Positions 1 to 7,741 are shown, counted from the stretch's first letter. The stretch is DNA of 64,000 bases from Sphingobacterium sp. FBM7-1 (GCF_020687765.1 NZ_JAJEWJ010000001.1:62001-126000); one strand, 5' to 3'. Translations and numbers: made by a program. The notes: a model not told the origin generated them from the sequence alone.

Positions 1-2
1 TG

Positions 3-1430
3 GGTAAAAAGCAGAAAGCGGTGTTGGATAAGATGAAACCCAAATTTATCGAACAGGCTGCTGCAAATGGACACGCCCCGAAAATACTCGAGAAAATCTG
101 GACAGATTGGGAAGCATTTGCGTCTTATGCTTTTAATAAATCACACTCTACGTGTTATGCTTGGGTGGCTTATCAAACAGCTTACCTCAAGGCTCATTAT
201 CCGGCGGAATATATGGCGGCAGTACTGTCCAACAACATGAACGATATCAAGACCGTAACCTTCTTTATGGAAGAATGTCGGCGGATGGGACTTCAAGTAT
301 TGGGGCCTGATGTAAACGAATCGTATTATAAATTTACCGTGAACGAGCAAGGAGCCATTCGCTTTGGAATGGGGGCGGTGAAAGGTGTTGGCGCCGGAGC
401 GGTAGATACCATTGTCCAAACCCGAGAGAAAGACGGTAAATACAAATCCGTTTTCGACCTCGCCAAGCGTATTGATCTTCGCGCGGCGAATAAAAAAGCA
501 TTTGAAAGTTTGGCGTATGCTGGTGGTTTCGATAGTTTTACCAATACGCACCGGGCACAGTATTTTCATACGGATGGAGACAATTCTACGGGGCTTGAGA
601 AAGCCATCAAATACGGTCAGCGCATAAAAGAGAACGAAAATTCGGCGCAAGCAAGTCTTTTTGGAGGCTCGGCCGCGACGGAATTACCGGAACCTGTACT
701 GGCTCCATGTCCGCCTTGGGGACTCATCGAAAAGCTGAAATATGAAAAGGATGTTATCGGTATTTACTTAACAAGTCATCCGCTCGATAATTATAAATTT
801 GAAGTCAAACATTTTTGCCAGAATAGAGTTATCGACCTTCATTTGATCAACAAGGTCAAAGCTAGTGAAGTAGAAGAGGTAGTTTTGTTGGAATTTAACC
901 GTATAAAAAATAAGGAGGTGGTTGTAGGCGGTATCATCGCCGCGGCAAATCATAGAATTTCTAAGAATGGAAAACCATTTGGTTCTTTTATCATCGAAGA
1001 TTACAGTGAATCATTTGAGATTATGGTGTTTGGAGAAGATTACGTCAAGTTTCGGGGGTATTTGCAGGAAGGTTTTTTTGTACAGATAAGGGGATTGGTC
1101 CAAGAGCGGTTCAGACAGGCAGGGAATTGGGGTTTTGAATTGAAAAATATACAGTTGCTTTCGGAGCTTCGGGATAAAATGGCAAAATCATTCACGATAA
1201 ATTGTCCACTTCATCTCTTAAATGATCAGTTCGTTCAGCAAATGTACCGCTTAGTCGAGTCGACGAAAGAAGAAGGCGTAGAAAGTAATTGCCAGCTTAA
1301 GTTTAAAATATTGGATATCCAAGAAGAGTTAGCCATAGAAATGCCCGCAAAATCGATGAAAATAAATTTAACGAACGAATTTTTGGACGGGCTAGAAAAA
1401 ATCGAGGGTGTACAATATAAATTAAATTGA
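3..1430 (+). CDS. dnaE: DNA polymerase III subunit alpha, C-terminal part (5' end outside window)
   Basis: This is the 3' part of the replicative polymerase gene; the frame is open from base 3 and the true start lies upstream of the window. The first residues (GKKQKAVLDKMKPKF) match the segment that precedes the tandem HhH region in DnaE. The stretch EKIWTDWEAFASYAFNKSHS is the characteristic DnaE segment near the end of the polymerase core. An OB-fold (about residues 290-385 of the visible part, including GGIIAAANHRISKNGKPFG) follows, then a short C-terminal tail. The length and order fit DnaE1, distinct from the second polymerase DnaE2 at 24.5 kb. Catalytic aspartates are not in view. Certain as a family assignment. 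Confidence 0.95.
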   Translation, partial: GKKQKAVLDKMKPKFIEQAAANGHAPKILEKIWTDWEAFASYAFNKSHSTCYAWVAYQTAYLKAHYPAEYMAAVLSNNMNDIKTVTFFMEECRRMGLQVLGPDVNESYYKFTVNEQGAIRFGMGAVKGVGAGAVDTIVQTREKDGKYKSVFDLAKRIDLRAANKKAFESLAYAGGFDSFTNTHRAQYFHTDGDNSTGLEKAIKYGQRIKENENSAQASLFGGSAATELPEPVLAPCPPWGLIEKLKYEKDVIGIYLTSHPLDNYKFEVKHFCQNRVIDLHLINKVKASEVEEVVLLEFNRIKNKEVVVGGIIAAANHRISKNGKPFGSFIIEDYSESFEIMVFGEDYVKFRGYLQEGFFVQIRGLVQERFRQAGNWGFELKNIQLLSELRDKMAKSFTINCPLHLLNDQFVQQMYRLVESTKEEGVESNCQLKFKILDIQEELAIEMPAKSMKINLTNEFLDGLEKIEGVQYKLN

Positions 1431-1483
1431 TAGCATATAAAAATTTGTGAAGAGCCAATGACGATTATCTATAGTCAAATCTT

Positions 1484-1491
1484 TATCTTTG
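1484..1491 (+). promoter_or_regulatory. Promoter -7 element of trxA
   Basis: TATCTTTG matches the Bacteroidota -7 consensus TAnnTTTG exactly. The predicted transcript start is near 1495, about 33 bases before the trxA ATG. No clear TTTG -33 element lies at the usual 19-21 base distance, so this rests on the -7 match and its position. Confidence 0.5.
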
Positions 1492-1528
1492 TTTATTACG
1501 TTAGAGAAAATCAGAAAAATTAAATATT

Positions 1529-1846
1529 ATGGCATTAGAAATTACAGACAGCAATTTTGAAGAACTGGTTCTCAAATCCGACAAACCTGTTTTGGTTGAT
1601 TTTTGGGCAGAGTGGTGTGGCCCTTGCCGCATGGTTGGTCCTATTGTTGATGAAATCGCTACAGAATATGATGGAAAAGCAGTAGTAGGAAAAGTAAATG
1701 TGGACAATAATCCGGATATTTCTGTTAAGTTTGGTATCCGTAACATTCCTGCTTTGTTGTTCTTCAAAAATGGCGAAATCGTGGACAAACAAATTGGTGC
1801 AGTACCGAAGTCGGTATTGGTAGAAAAGCTTAGCAAGCAACTTTAA
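1529..1846 (+). CDS. trxA: Thioredoxin
   Basis: This is a 105-residue cytosolic thioredoxin that reduces protein disulfides using electrons from thioredoxin reductase. The active site WAEWCGPCRM (residues 28-37) holds the canonical WCGPC redox pair. The cis-proline loop is in RNIPALLFFKNG, and the Asp-containing strand VLVDFW precedes the active site. The length is the family standard and there is no signal peptide, so it is the cytoplasmic form. It is monocistronic, with its own promoter element upstream and a strong hairpin terminator right after the stop. Nothing unusual is seen. Confidence 0.97.
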   Translation: MALEITDSNFEELVLKSDKPVLVDFWAEWCGPCRMVGPIVDEIATEYDGKAVVGKVNVDNNPDISVKFGIRNIPALLFFKNGEIVDKQIGAVPKSVLVEKLSKQL

Positions 1847-1868
1847 GAGCTTTATTAAAACAATTTTC

Positions 1869-1904
1869 AAAGCCGGTTTTTCTCTATCGAAAGGCCGGCT
1901 TTTT
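1869..1904 (+). terminator. Intrinsic terminator of trxA
   Basis: AAAGCCGG pairs with CCGGCTTT across an 18-base loop and is followed by TTTTATTTT. It sits 20 bases after the trxA stop. Confidence 0.8.
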
Positions 1905-1962
1905 ATTTTACCTAAAACGGAAATATTGTATATTCGTTATTATATAACTAAACGCTTAAATC

Positions 1963-2199
1963 ATGACAATAAAACACGCCCTTTCAGCCATCCAAATAGA
2001 CGAGGTTTTGGAAACCCTCTATCAACGGTTTGCTAAAAATGAGCCACGTCATTCCGGTCTAGATTGGACGAAAATACAAGAAAAACTTGTCGCTAATCCA
2101 GAGAAGCTCGCGTCACTTTACCAAATGGAAGCAACGGGGGGCAACGGAGCAGAATCATACTATGCGGCACGTGGTTTCCGGGGTATATTAAGCGTTTAA
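1963..2199 (+). CDS. DUF4256 protein with a large internal in-frame deletion
   Basis: The 78-residue product joins two recognisable ends of the DUF4256 family. Residues 15-60 (around LYQRFAKNEPRHSGLDW and NPEKLASLYQMEATGG) are the family's N-terminal part. The last 17 residues (NGAESYYAARGFRGILSV) are its C-terminal signature. From memory, full-length members are about 180-190 residues, and the central part carrying most conserved residues is absent. The junction is in frame at about residue 60. The function of the family is unknown. The gene may be a decayed allele that still has an open frame, or a minimal variant. There is no clear ribosome-binding site or promoter apart from an AT-rich leader. 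Confidence 0.7.
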   Translation: MTIKHALSAIQIDEVLETLYQRFAKNEPRHSGLDWTKIQEKLVANPEKLASLYQMEATGGNGAESYYAARGFRGILSV

Positions 2200-2278
2200 T
2201 AGTTGAATCCATCCGGCATTGGGAGCGCCTAATCAATCAATATAAGACTCTTTTAGTACCGGATATAATTTGTTTACC

Positions 2279-2512
2279 ATGAATTTAAGTAGAACATTTA
2301 CACAAGAAGTAAACGGAAGGACGATAAACTTTCATGTTACATACGATTTACAAACCCATTTTTTTAACGTGGTAGAAGATGACCAGGTTTCCTATACCTT
2401 GCAATTTAATCCGGAGGCTAAAGCATGGACGACGAGCGGTGGATCGGAGCCGTCAATTCCCGTTAGTCAACTGGCACAACTCGTTCAACAAAGTTTTGGT
2501 GTCTTCGTATAA
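2279..2512 (+). CDS. Small hypothetical protein
   Basis: This 77-residue protein has no motif I recognise. It contains a beta-rich sequence with alternating polar and hydrophobic residues (TFTQEVNGRTINFHVTYDL) and ends in a helix-like SQLAQLVQQSFGVFV. I chose the ATG at 2279 over an in-frame TTG at 2270. It converges on the lactonase gene with only 3 bases between the two stops. It is likely a lineage-specific cytosolic protein. The function is unknown. Confidence 0.6.
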   Translation: MNLSRTFTQEVNGRTINFHVTYDLQTHFFNVVEDDQVSYTLQFNPEAKAWTTSGGSEPSIPVSQLAQLVQQSFGVFV

Positions 2513-2515
2513 CAG

Positions 2516-3550
2516 TTAGTTTTTCAGTTGGATACGTAAGATTTTGTCGCTATTGGTGATGTAAAGTATTGCTTCGTCTGTCGATAACGCGACATTGGAT
2601 ACCGCATCCTCCAACGCTATTTTGCCAAGGGGTTTTCCGGTGCCGTTGAATATCCAGACACCGCCCGGACCGCTCGCGTATACAGTGCCCTTACGGTCTA
2701 TTTTAAGGCCATCGGGTAAACCCGTTAAACCGGTCCTTTCATTCGTGGCGCTGTAAAATAATTTGGGCGTTATAATGGGTGCCGTCAAATCTAGTATATA
2801 CCAATCGGCTGCGTGAGGATCCGAGTTGCCGATCAATAGCTTCTGTTCATTAGGAAAGAACGCAATACCATTGGGCTTACTAATCTTATCCGTCAACAGT
2901 TGGGTATCGCCATTTTGTTTTACGCGATATACCCCATTAAAAGCGATTTCCCGCTCCGGATCATCGTCGCGTTGCGTCGGTAATCCATAGGGTGGATCTG
3001 TGAAAAACAACTCGCCGGCCTCATTAAATACGGCGTCGTTGGGACTACTTAACCGCTTGCCCTCGTATTGATGAGCTAGCGGTTGAAATTTAGCATGAGG
3101 TTGTTTTAGGGAGGCTTCCATCCGGGCGACCTGACGGTTACCATGCTGACACATCACCAAATGACCATTAGGGTCGAGCACTAAGCCATTGCTACCCGGC
3201 TCTTTCCGGTGGTTAGGTTCGCTGCCGGTATATCCACTAGGCGTTAAATAAATTTCGGTGCCTTTTTCTGCCGTCCATTTATAGATCGTGTTGGTAGGCA
3301 CATCCGAAAATAATAACATCTTTTCACTTTCTATCCATAAAGGACCTTCACTCCATACAAAACCTTTTGCGATAATTTCGGCGGTTGCCGTACTGTCTAT
3401 AATAGCATCTAGTGCCACATCGTATCGTATTACGCTACCTATGGTAGGATAAGGTTGCTGGTCCTGTACAGACGCATGCTGGCCAAAGACGATGGGCAAA
3501 CAACCTACATGAAGAAGAAGTATCGCATAAAAGCAGGAGGAGAGTTTCAT
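2516..3550 (-). CDS. Exported SMP-30/gluconolactonase-family protein
   Basis: This is a 344-residue secreted protein. The N-terminus (MKLSSCFYAILLLHVGCLPIVFGQ) is a signal peptide with a probable cleavage after FGQ. The rest is a six-bladed SMP-30/gluconolactonase/LRE propeller: EGPLWIESEKMLLFSDVP at residues 69-86 provides the conserved metal-ligand Glu, SPNDAVFNEAGELFFTDP provides the Asn-Asp pair, and later blades contain KPNGIAF and LPDGLKIDRKGTVYASGPGG. Family members hydrolyse sugar lactones in a divalent-metal-dependent way, but exported Bacteroidota members have uncharacterised substrates. It is monocistronic and divergent from htpG. Confidence 0.88.
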   Translation of the reverse strand: MKLSSCFYAILLLHVGCLPIVFGQHASVQDQQPYPTIGSVIRYDVALDAIIDSTATAEIIAKGFVWSEGPLWIESEKMLLFSDVPTNTIYKWTAEKGTEIYLTPSGYTGSEPNHRKEPGSNGLVLDPNGHLVMCQHGNRQVARMEASLKQPHAKFQPLAHQYEGKRLSSPNDAVFNEAGELFFTDPPYGLPTQRDDDPEREIAFNGVYRVKQNGDTQLLTDKISKPNGIAFFPNEQKLLIGNSDPHAADWYILDLTAPIITPKLFYSATNERTGLTGLPDGLKIDRKGTVYASGPGGVWIFNGTGKPLGKIALEDAVSNVALSTDEAILYITNSDKILRIQLKN

Positions 3551-3600
3551 ATTTTTTGCATTTAATGGTCACGAGACTGTCTAATTTACATTTTTTTTTG

Positions 3601-3612
3601 TGACAACTGTCA
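3601..3612. promoter_or_regulatory. Perfect 12-bp palindrome in the htpG upstream region
   Basis: TGACAACTGTCA lies between two divergent genes (lactonase and htpG), directly after a T9G run. It may be an operator for either gene. It is not the CIRCE element. Short palindromes arise by chance, so confidence is low. Confidence 0.3.
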
Positions 3613-3694
3613 TCCTGTCCTGAAAAAGATAAATGGAATGTTACTTGATATGATGTTTGCGGACTTTATAGATTAAAAAAAAACGTAAAAATAT

Positions 3695-5581
3695 ATGCAA
3701 GAAAAAGGTAGTATTTCGATTCATACCGAGAATATTTTTCCGGTGATTAAAAAGTTTCTTTATTCTGATAATGAAATCTTTTTACGCGAGCTCGTATCCA
3801 ACGCCGTCGATGCCTCCCAAAAAATAAAACGCCTATCTTCTTTAGGACAATTTCAAGGGGAACTAGGCGATTTAACGGTGGATGTGAAGTTTGACGAGAA
3901 CGCTAAGACCATTACGATTTCGGACCGTGGAATCGGTATGACCGCCGAAGAAATCAAAAAATATATTAACCAGATCGCCTTTTCCGGTGCTACGGAATTC
4001 ATGGAAAAATTTAAAGAAGCCAATGACGCGAACGAGATTATCGGCCGGTTTGGTCTTGGTTTCTATTCTGCTTTTATGGTAGCCGATCGGGTAGAGATTC
4101 AATCCTTATCTTTTCAGGAAGGAGCTGCCCCGGCACATTGGACGTGTGACGGAAGTACCTCTTACGAAATAAGTGAAGGTACGCGCACCGAGCGTGGTAC
4201 TGATGTGATTCTTCACGTCAACGAAGAATCTTTAGAGTTTTTGAGTGAAAGCCGTTTAGGTGAAATTTTAAATAAATATGCGCGCTTCTTGCCTGTTCCG
4301 GTTCGGTTCGGAACAAAAACAGAATCACAGCCTGATGGGGAAGACGAGGAGGGCAAGCCGAAATATACATCGGTAGAGGTCGATAATATTATCAATAATA
4401 CGACACCAGCATGGACGAAAGCGCCATCCGAGTTGAAAGATGAAGATTATTTGGCATTCTATCGGGAATTGTATCCCTACTCGATGGATGAACCTTTATT
4501 CTGGATTCACCTCAATGTAGATTATCCATTCAACTTGACCGGTATTCTTTATTTCCCGAAAATAAAGAACGAGATGGAACTACAGCGGAACAAAATTCAA
4601 TTGTATTCCCGTCAGGTATTTATCACGGATGAGGTGAAAGACATTGTACCGGAATTTTTGATGTTGTTACAAGGTGTTATTGATTCTCCAGATATCCCAT
4701 TGAACGTGTCTAGATCCTTCCTGCAGGCGGATAGCAACGTCAAGAAAATCAATAATTATATCACGAAGAAAGTTGCTGATAAGCTCAATGAGTTATTTAA
4801 AGCAGACCGTAAAAACTTTGAACAAAAATGGAGCGATATTGCGCTCTTTATCAAATATGGTATGTTGAGTGATGAAAAGTTTGCGGAGAAAGCTAATGAT
4901 TTTTGTTTGTTATCTAATATAGCGGGTGAAAATTATACACTGAAAGAATATTACGAAAAAGTAAAAGATATTCAAGTAGATAAAAACGGCAATATCGTAT
5001 ACCTATATACCAATGATCCGTCACAACAAGATGGTTTCATCGCTTCGGTAAGCGACAAGGGGTACGATACCTTGGTGCTGGATGGTCAATTGGATAATCA
5101 TTTCGTCGGATATTTGGAACAAAAGGGCGGTGAAAAAATTCAGGCGAAACGAGTGGATGCGGACGTCGTTGACAAATTGATTGAGAAAGAGGAAACACAA
5201 ACACTATCCTTATCGGAAGAGGAATCCAAGAAAGCCTCTGAAATTTTTGAAAAGGCGATTGCTAGAGCAGAAATGAAAGTGGAAGTTGATGCTTTGCATG
5301 CCGACGCCCTCCCGGTATCCGTAACGGAGGATGAGTTTATGCGCCGGATGAAAGATATGGCAAAAACAGGCGGAGGAATGGGTTTCTACGGTACGTTGCC
5401 GGATAACTACAAGGTAACCGTCAACGGGAATCACCCGTTAATTAAAAGGATTTTGGAAAGCTCCGATGAAGAGGGAACTCAATTAGCGAAACAAGCCTTT
5501 GATTTAGCGCTATTGTCACGTGGTCTACTAAAGGGCGCGGATCTGACGTCGTTTATAAAACGTAGCGTCGGGATGATTTAG
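3695..5581 (+). CDS. htpG: Molecular chaperone HtpG (Hsp90)
   Basis: This is a 628-residue cytosolic Hsp90 homodimer that uses ATP to remodel client proteins. The GHKL ATP-binding domain is at residues 1-230: FLRELVSNAVDASQK holds the catalytic Glu and the Mg-binding Asn, DRGIGMT is the N2 box, and GRFGLGFYSAFMVAD is the glycine-rich lid hinge. The middle domain contains the catalytic loop (PLNVSRSFLQAD, about residue 336). The C-terminal dimerisation domain is complete. The length matches bacterial HtpG. It is transcribed alone and ends in a strong terminator. No CIRCE or heat-shock operator is recognisable upstream. Confidence 0.97.
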   Translation: MQEKGSISIHTENIFPVIKKFLYSDNEIFLRELVSNAVDASQKIKRLSSLGQFQGELGDLTVDVKFDENAKTITISDRGIGMTAEEIKKYINQIAFSGATEFMEKFKEANDANEIIGRFGLGFYSAFMVADRVEIQSLSFQEGAAPAHWTCDGSTSYEISEGTRTERGTDVILHVNEESLEFLSESRLGEILNKYARFLPVPVRFGTKTESQPDGEDEEGKPKYTSVEVDNIINNTTPAWTKAPSELKDEDYLAFYRELYPYSMDEPLFWIHLNVDYPFNLTGILYFPKIKNEMELQRNKIQLYSRQVFITDEVKDIVPEFLMLLQGVIDSPDIPLNVSRSFLQADSNVKKINNYITKKVADKLNELFKADRKNFEQKWSDIALFIKYGMLSDEKFAEKANDFCLLSNIAGENYTLKEYYEKVKDIQVDKNGNIVYLYTNDPSQQDGFIASVSDKGYDTLVLDGQLDNHFVGYLEQKGGEKIQAKRVDADVVDKLIEKEETQTLSLSEEESKKASEIFEKAIARAEMKVEVDALHADALPVSVTEDEFMRRMKDMAKTGGGMGFYGTLPDNYKVTVNGNHPLIKRILESSDEEGTQLAKQAFDLALLSRGLLKGADLTSFIKRSVGMI

Positions 5582-5610
5582 AAGATCTCCGGAACATATT
5601 TACATGATAA

Positions 5611-5638
5611 TGGGTTGGCCGTCGGTCAACCCATTTTT
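5611..5638 (+). terminator. Intrinsic terminator of htpG
   Basis: TGGGTTG pairs with CAACCCA (7 bp, 9-base loop) and is followed by TTTTTT, about 30 bases after the htpG stop. It marks the left edge of the accessory region. Confidence 0.85.
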
Positions 5639-5639
5639 T

Positions 5640-5896
5640 AGGAATATTTGTTTATCACAGAAAGAACAGAGATTCTTTTGGTATTCTATCTTTATTCAAA
5701 TGCTTATCATTGGTGGTCTAGGTTTAGTCATGCTGGTTGACGACGGCAGTTATCCAGATATCGTTCTCGGGGATTGGCTTACCTTTTCTAACAATCTAGC
5801 TTTGGTCATGGGATAAATGTCCTTTCGCGACATTATTATACGGAGGCCGATCTCCAGCGCGCCCTCGAAGAATGTGCGCGCAGAGGCAAACGATAA
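5640..5896 (+). pseudogene. Frameshifted protein relic, possible recombinase or membrane-protein remnant
   Basis: Two overlapping frames read like one broken protein. The first (to 5816) gives a hydrophobic segment (FIQMLIIGGLGLVMLVDD) and then SNNLALVMG before a stop. The other frame continues from about 5810 as INVLSRHYYTEADLQ, ALEECARRGKR and a stop at 5894-5896. Both halves have protein-like composition, and the join at GTCATGGGA suggests a single-base indel. The LVMG...SRHYY pattern vaguely recalls the C-terminal end of tyrosine recombinases, which would suit an island next to a tRNA, but the Arg-His catalytic box is not visible. Treat that identity as a guess. Confidence 0.3.
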
Positions 5897-5934
5897 GCTC
5901 ATAACGTGCTACTTTGCCGCATTTTGTAAACAGG

Positions 5935-5960
5935 AAAGCGTCCGAAAGGCACGCTTTTTT
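5935..5960 (+). terminator. Terminator-like hairpin before the 21-bp array
   Basis: AAAGCGT pairs with ACGCTTT across CCGAAAGGC and is followed by more T residues. It would end transcription of the upstream relic in the + direction. It lies within 15-40 bases of the first 21-bp unit. Confidence 0.6.
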
Positions 5961-5974
5961 GTTGTTTTGAGGCA

Positions 5975-6440
5975 CCTCTTGAACGTGACGACGTACGTCT
6001 ATGAGCTGACGGCGCCCCTCATGGGCGTGTCGAGGCACCGATATGCTACGTGTCCGTCCCTCAATAATGTGTTGAGGTCCCTCTTGCATCTCCCGTCGTC
6101 CCTCAATATCGGTAAGAGTCCCCTCAAGACGCTGTATCCCTCCGTCTATGCGTTGTATCCGCCCCTCGACGTAACCTATCCGCTCCTCAATGCGACAATC
6201 CCATACCTCGATAACGTTTTGAGCAACGTCAATATCTTATTGAGGTCCCTCGACATGACGTCGACGTCCCTCAAGAGCTCCGGGACGCACGACATATAGC
6301 TATTGAGGGACGTCTTGTTGATAGATCGGTACCTCCGCCTGTTATTGAGGCCCCTCGATGTGGCATCGAGGAGCCTCAACAGCGTACAGTAGTCCGTCGT
6401 CAGGACAAAGAGGGGCCTCGTCATGCTCTTGTTGTTGCTC
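5975..6440. repeat. Array of 23 units with exact 21-bp periodicity (heptad-coding on the minus strand)
   Basis: A core trinucleotide CTC (sometimes GTC) recurs on the + strand at 5976, 5997, 6018, 6060, 6081, 6102, 6123, 6144, 6165, 6186, 6207, 6228, 6249, 6270, 6312, 6333, 6354, 6375, 6396, 6417 and 6438. Only the expected sites at 6039 and 6291 are degenerate, and there is no indel across 465 bp. The best-conserved surroundings are CCCTCAAT or its complement ATTGAGGG. On the minus strand the core is always a Glu or Asp codon, giving heptads such as RIDGGIQ, YVEGRIQ and RLEGTLT with aliphatic residues 4 and 3 apart, as in a coiled coil. In that same frame, stops (CCTCAATAA or CCTCAATAG) recur three times at one heptad position. 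It could be a decayed coiled-coil gene, phased protein-binding sites (21 bp is two helical turns) or a structured RNA. Confidence 0.85.
6345..6379. repeat. 16-bp near-perfect inverted repeat inside the 21-bp array
   Basis: TTGAGGCCCCTCGATG pairs with CATCGAGGAGCCTCAA at 15 of 16 positions, with a 3-base loop (TGG). It spans two adjacent 21-bp units in opposite orientation. The hairpin is strong enough to form in single-stranded DNA or RNA. No T-run follows, so it is not a terminator. Confidence 0.75.
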
Positions 6441-6470
6441 AATATGAAGACAGCGGCCGCAAATGCGTAC

Positions 6471-6510
6471 GCATCTGTCCGCATCTGTGCTCATCTGTCC
6501 GCATTTTTCC
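6471..6510. repeat. 10-bp tandem repeat, four copies
   Basis: Four consecutive decamers start with GCATCTGTCC, GCATCTGTGC, TCATCTGTCC and GCATTTTTCC. The array begins 30 bases after the 21-bp array and lies about 45 bases before the likely start of the fibronectin-III gene. It may be part of that gene's leader. Confidence 0.6.
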
Positions 6511-6554
6511 TTAAAGTTTTCATGCTCGGGCCACTTTTGTCACACAGCCAGGGA

Positions 6555-7220
6555 ATGGACCCTGCTGGTAAAAACAAATATGTTATGAGCTTTAAACAAC
6601 AAGCATTGGGCGGTTTCAGAAGGGAAAGTGATGAAGCCGTATTGGTCCGAGGTAAGGCAGTCTTACTGGCGATGACCGACAATCCAAATTTCGTTACCCC
6701 GGAGCCCGCTCTGGAAACGGTAACCGAAATACTGCACGATTACGAGCATAAGCTGTCCATGGCCAGGCGGCGCGGCAGCCCGGAGGACACGGCGGCCAAG
6801 AACGACGCCCGAAAGGCCACGGAGCAGATGCTCAAGCGCCTTGCTTTTTATGTGACGCAGACCGCGGACGGCAGTTTGCCCAAACTGCTGAGCTCGGGTT
6901 TTCCCGTCTCGAGTCTACCGCAGAAGGGCGATGTGCCTGTGGTCGTCACAGGGATTACCCTCCGCGACGGGCGCCAGCAGGGACAGATGCGCCTGGATTT
7001 TTACCACAACCCATCGGCCAAGGTCTACGAATACCAGGTATGTCAGGTCGATGCGAACGGTCAGCCGGACGAATGGAGCGAATCGTATATCACCAGTTCC
7101 TCCCGTCTCAACATTATCGCGCCGCTGATACCTTTTCAACGGTACGGGGTACGGGTTCGGGCCATAAACGGCTATGGGCGCTCGGATTGGTCGGAAATGG
7201 CAACCCATGTTATCCGCTAG
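6555..7220 (+). CDS. Fibronectin type III domain protein of an accessory cassette
   Basis: This 221-residue protein has two parts. Residues 1-115 form a helical domain (TPEPALETVTEILHDYEHKL, then NDARKATEQMLKRLAFYVTQ). I recall this domain from Bacteroidota FN3 proteins of unknown role. Residues 130-221 form a fibronectin-III fold (VYEYQVCQV, QRYGVRVRAINGYGRSDWSE). There is no signal peptide from the chosen ATG at 6555; an in-frame ATG at 6585 is also possible. The open frame extends upstream to 6423, but that part lies in the repeat region and is probably untranslated. GC content is clearly higher than in the flanking genes, pointing to acquisition. It is the first gene of a four-gene operon that continues at 7229. 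Confidence 0.7.
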   Translation: MDPAGKNKYVMSFKQQALGGFRRESDEAVLVRGKAVLLAMTDNPNFVTPEPALETVTEILHDYEHKLSMARRRGSPEDTAAKNDARKATEQMLKRLAFYVTQTADGSLPKLLSSGFPVSSLPQKGDVPVVVTGITLRDGRQQGQMRLDFYHNPSAKVYEYQVCQVDANGQPDEWSESYITSSSRLNIIAPLIPFQRYGVRVRAINGYGRSDWSEMATHVIR

Positions 7221-7228
7221 TTAGGATT

Positions 7229-7741
7229 ATGGTCGAACTCCACGTAAAACGTGTCAGGCAGGGGAAGAACAGTACCCTGTCTGAACTCTATATCGATAAT
7301 GAGTTGGTCTGCTATGGCTTAGAAGATTCTGTGCGTTACAAGAAGATCAAGGGCAGCACAGCGATCCCTGCAGGGCGCTATAAGCTCGAATTCAACCGCT
7401 ATGGCGGGATGAACAGCCGCTACAGCAAGCTATTCCCCGGTTTTCACAGGGGGATGATACAGCTCCAAAATGTGCCGAACTATTCCTACATCTACATCCA
7501 CATGGGCAACAATTTCTCGGATACGGCAGGCTGCCTGTTGGTCGGTAATAAGATGAAATACCTCAAGAAAATCAAAGAGTATGAAACCCGCCAGTCCAGA
7601 GATGCCTATGTGTCCCTCTACAAGCGGCTGGCTGCCGCGATGGAAAAAGAGGAGGTGTATGTAGTGCTGCAGGATATGATTCAACCTGAGCCTAAAGTAA
7701 AACGTAAATCAAAAAAGAACGACGATGAAAAAGATTATTAG
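7229..7741 (+). CDS. DUF5675 family protein
   Basis: This 170-residue protein resembles DUF5675. Signature features are VCYGLEDSVRYKKIKGSTAIPAG near residues 29-51, FPGFHRGMIQLQNVP, YIYIHMGNNFSDTAGCLLVG and a closing VYVVLQDM. The conserved His and the AGCLLVG segment resemble a catalytic or metal site, and members occur in phage and Bacteroidota genomes. A role as a cell-wall hydrolase has been guessed by annotators but is not proven. The ATG at 7229 is chosen over an upstream open frame because the preceding gene ends at 7220. It overlaps the next gene by 17 bases. GC-rich, like its partners. Confidence 0.75.
   Translation: MVELHVKRVRQGKNSTLSELYIDNELVCYGLEDSVRYKKIKGSTAIPAGRYKLEFNRYGGMNSRYSKLFPGFHRGMIQLQNVPNYSYIYIHMGNNFSDTAGCLLVGNKMKYLKKIKEYETRQSRDAYVSLYKRLAAAMEKEEVYVVLQDMIQPEPKVKRKSKKNDDEKDY

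Noticed and set aside
3551..3694. CIRCE or other known heat-shock operator upstream of htpG
   Set aside because: No TTAGCACTC-N9-GAGTGCTAA is present; only a 12-bp palindrome of a different sequence was found. The same holds upstream of grpE-dnaJ.
5604..5816. 70-residue ORF after htpG as an intact gene
   Set aside because: Its first codons are the htpG terminator stem, and the protein-like sequence continues in another frame after its stop, so I list it only as a relic.
5817..6299. 160-residue + strand ORF across the repeat array
   Set aside because: It is open mainly because of the periodic composition. The residues follow the repeat (Leu every seventh position) without a recognisable fold, and the other strand carries the more convincing heptads.
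5975..6440. CRISPR array
   Set aside because: The 21-bp units have no alternation of constant repeat and unique spacer, the period is too short, and no cas genes are near.
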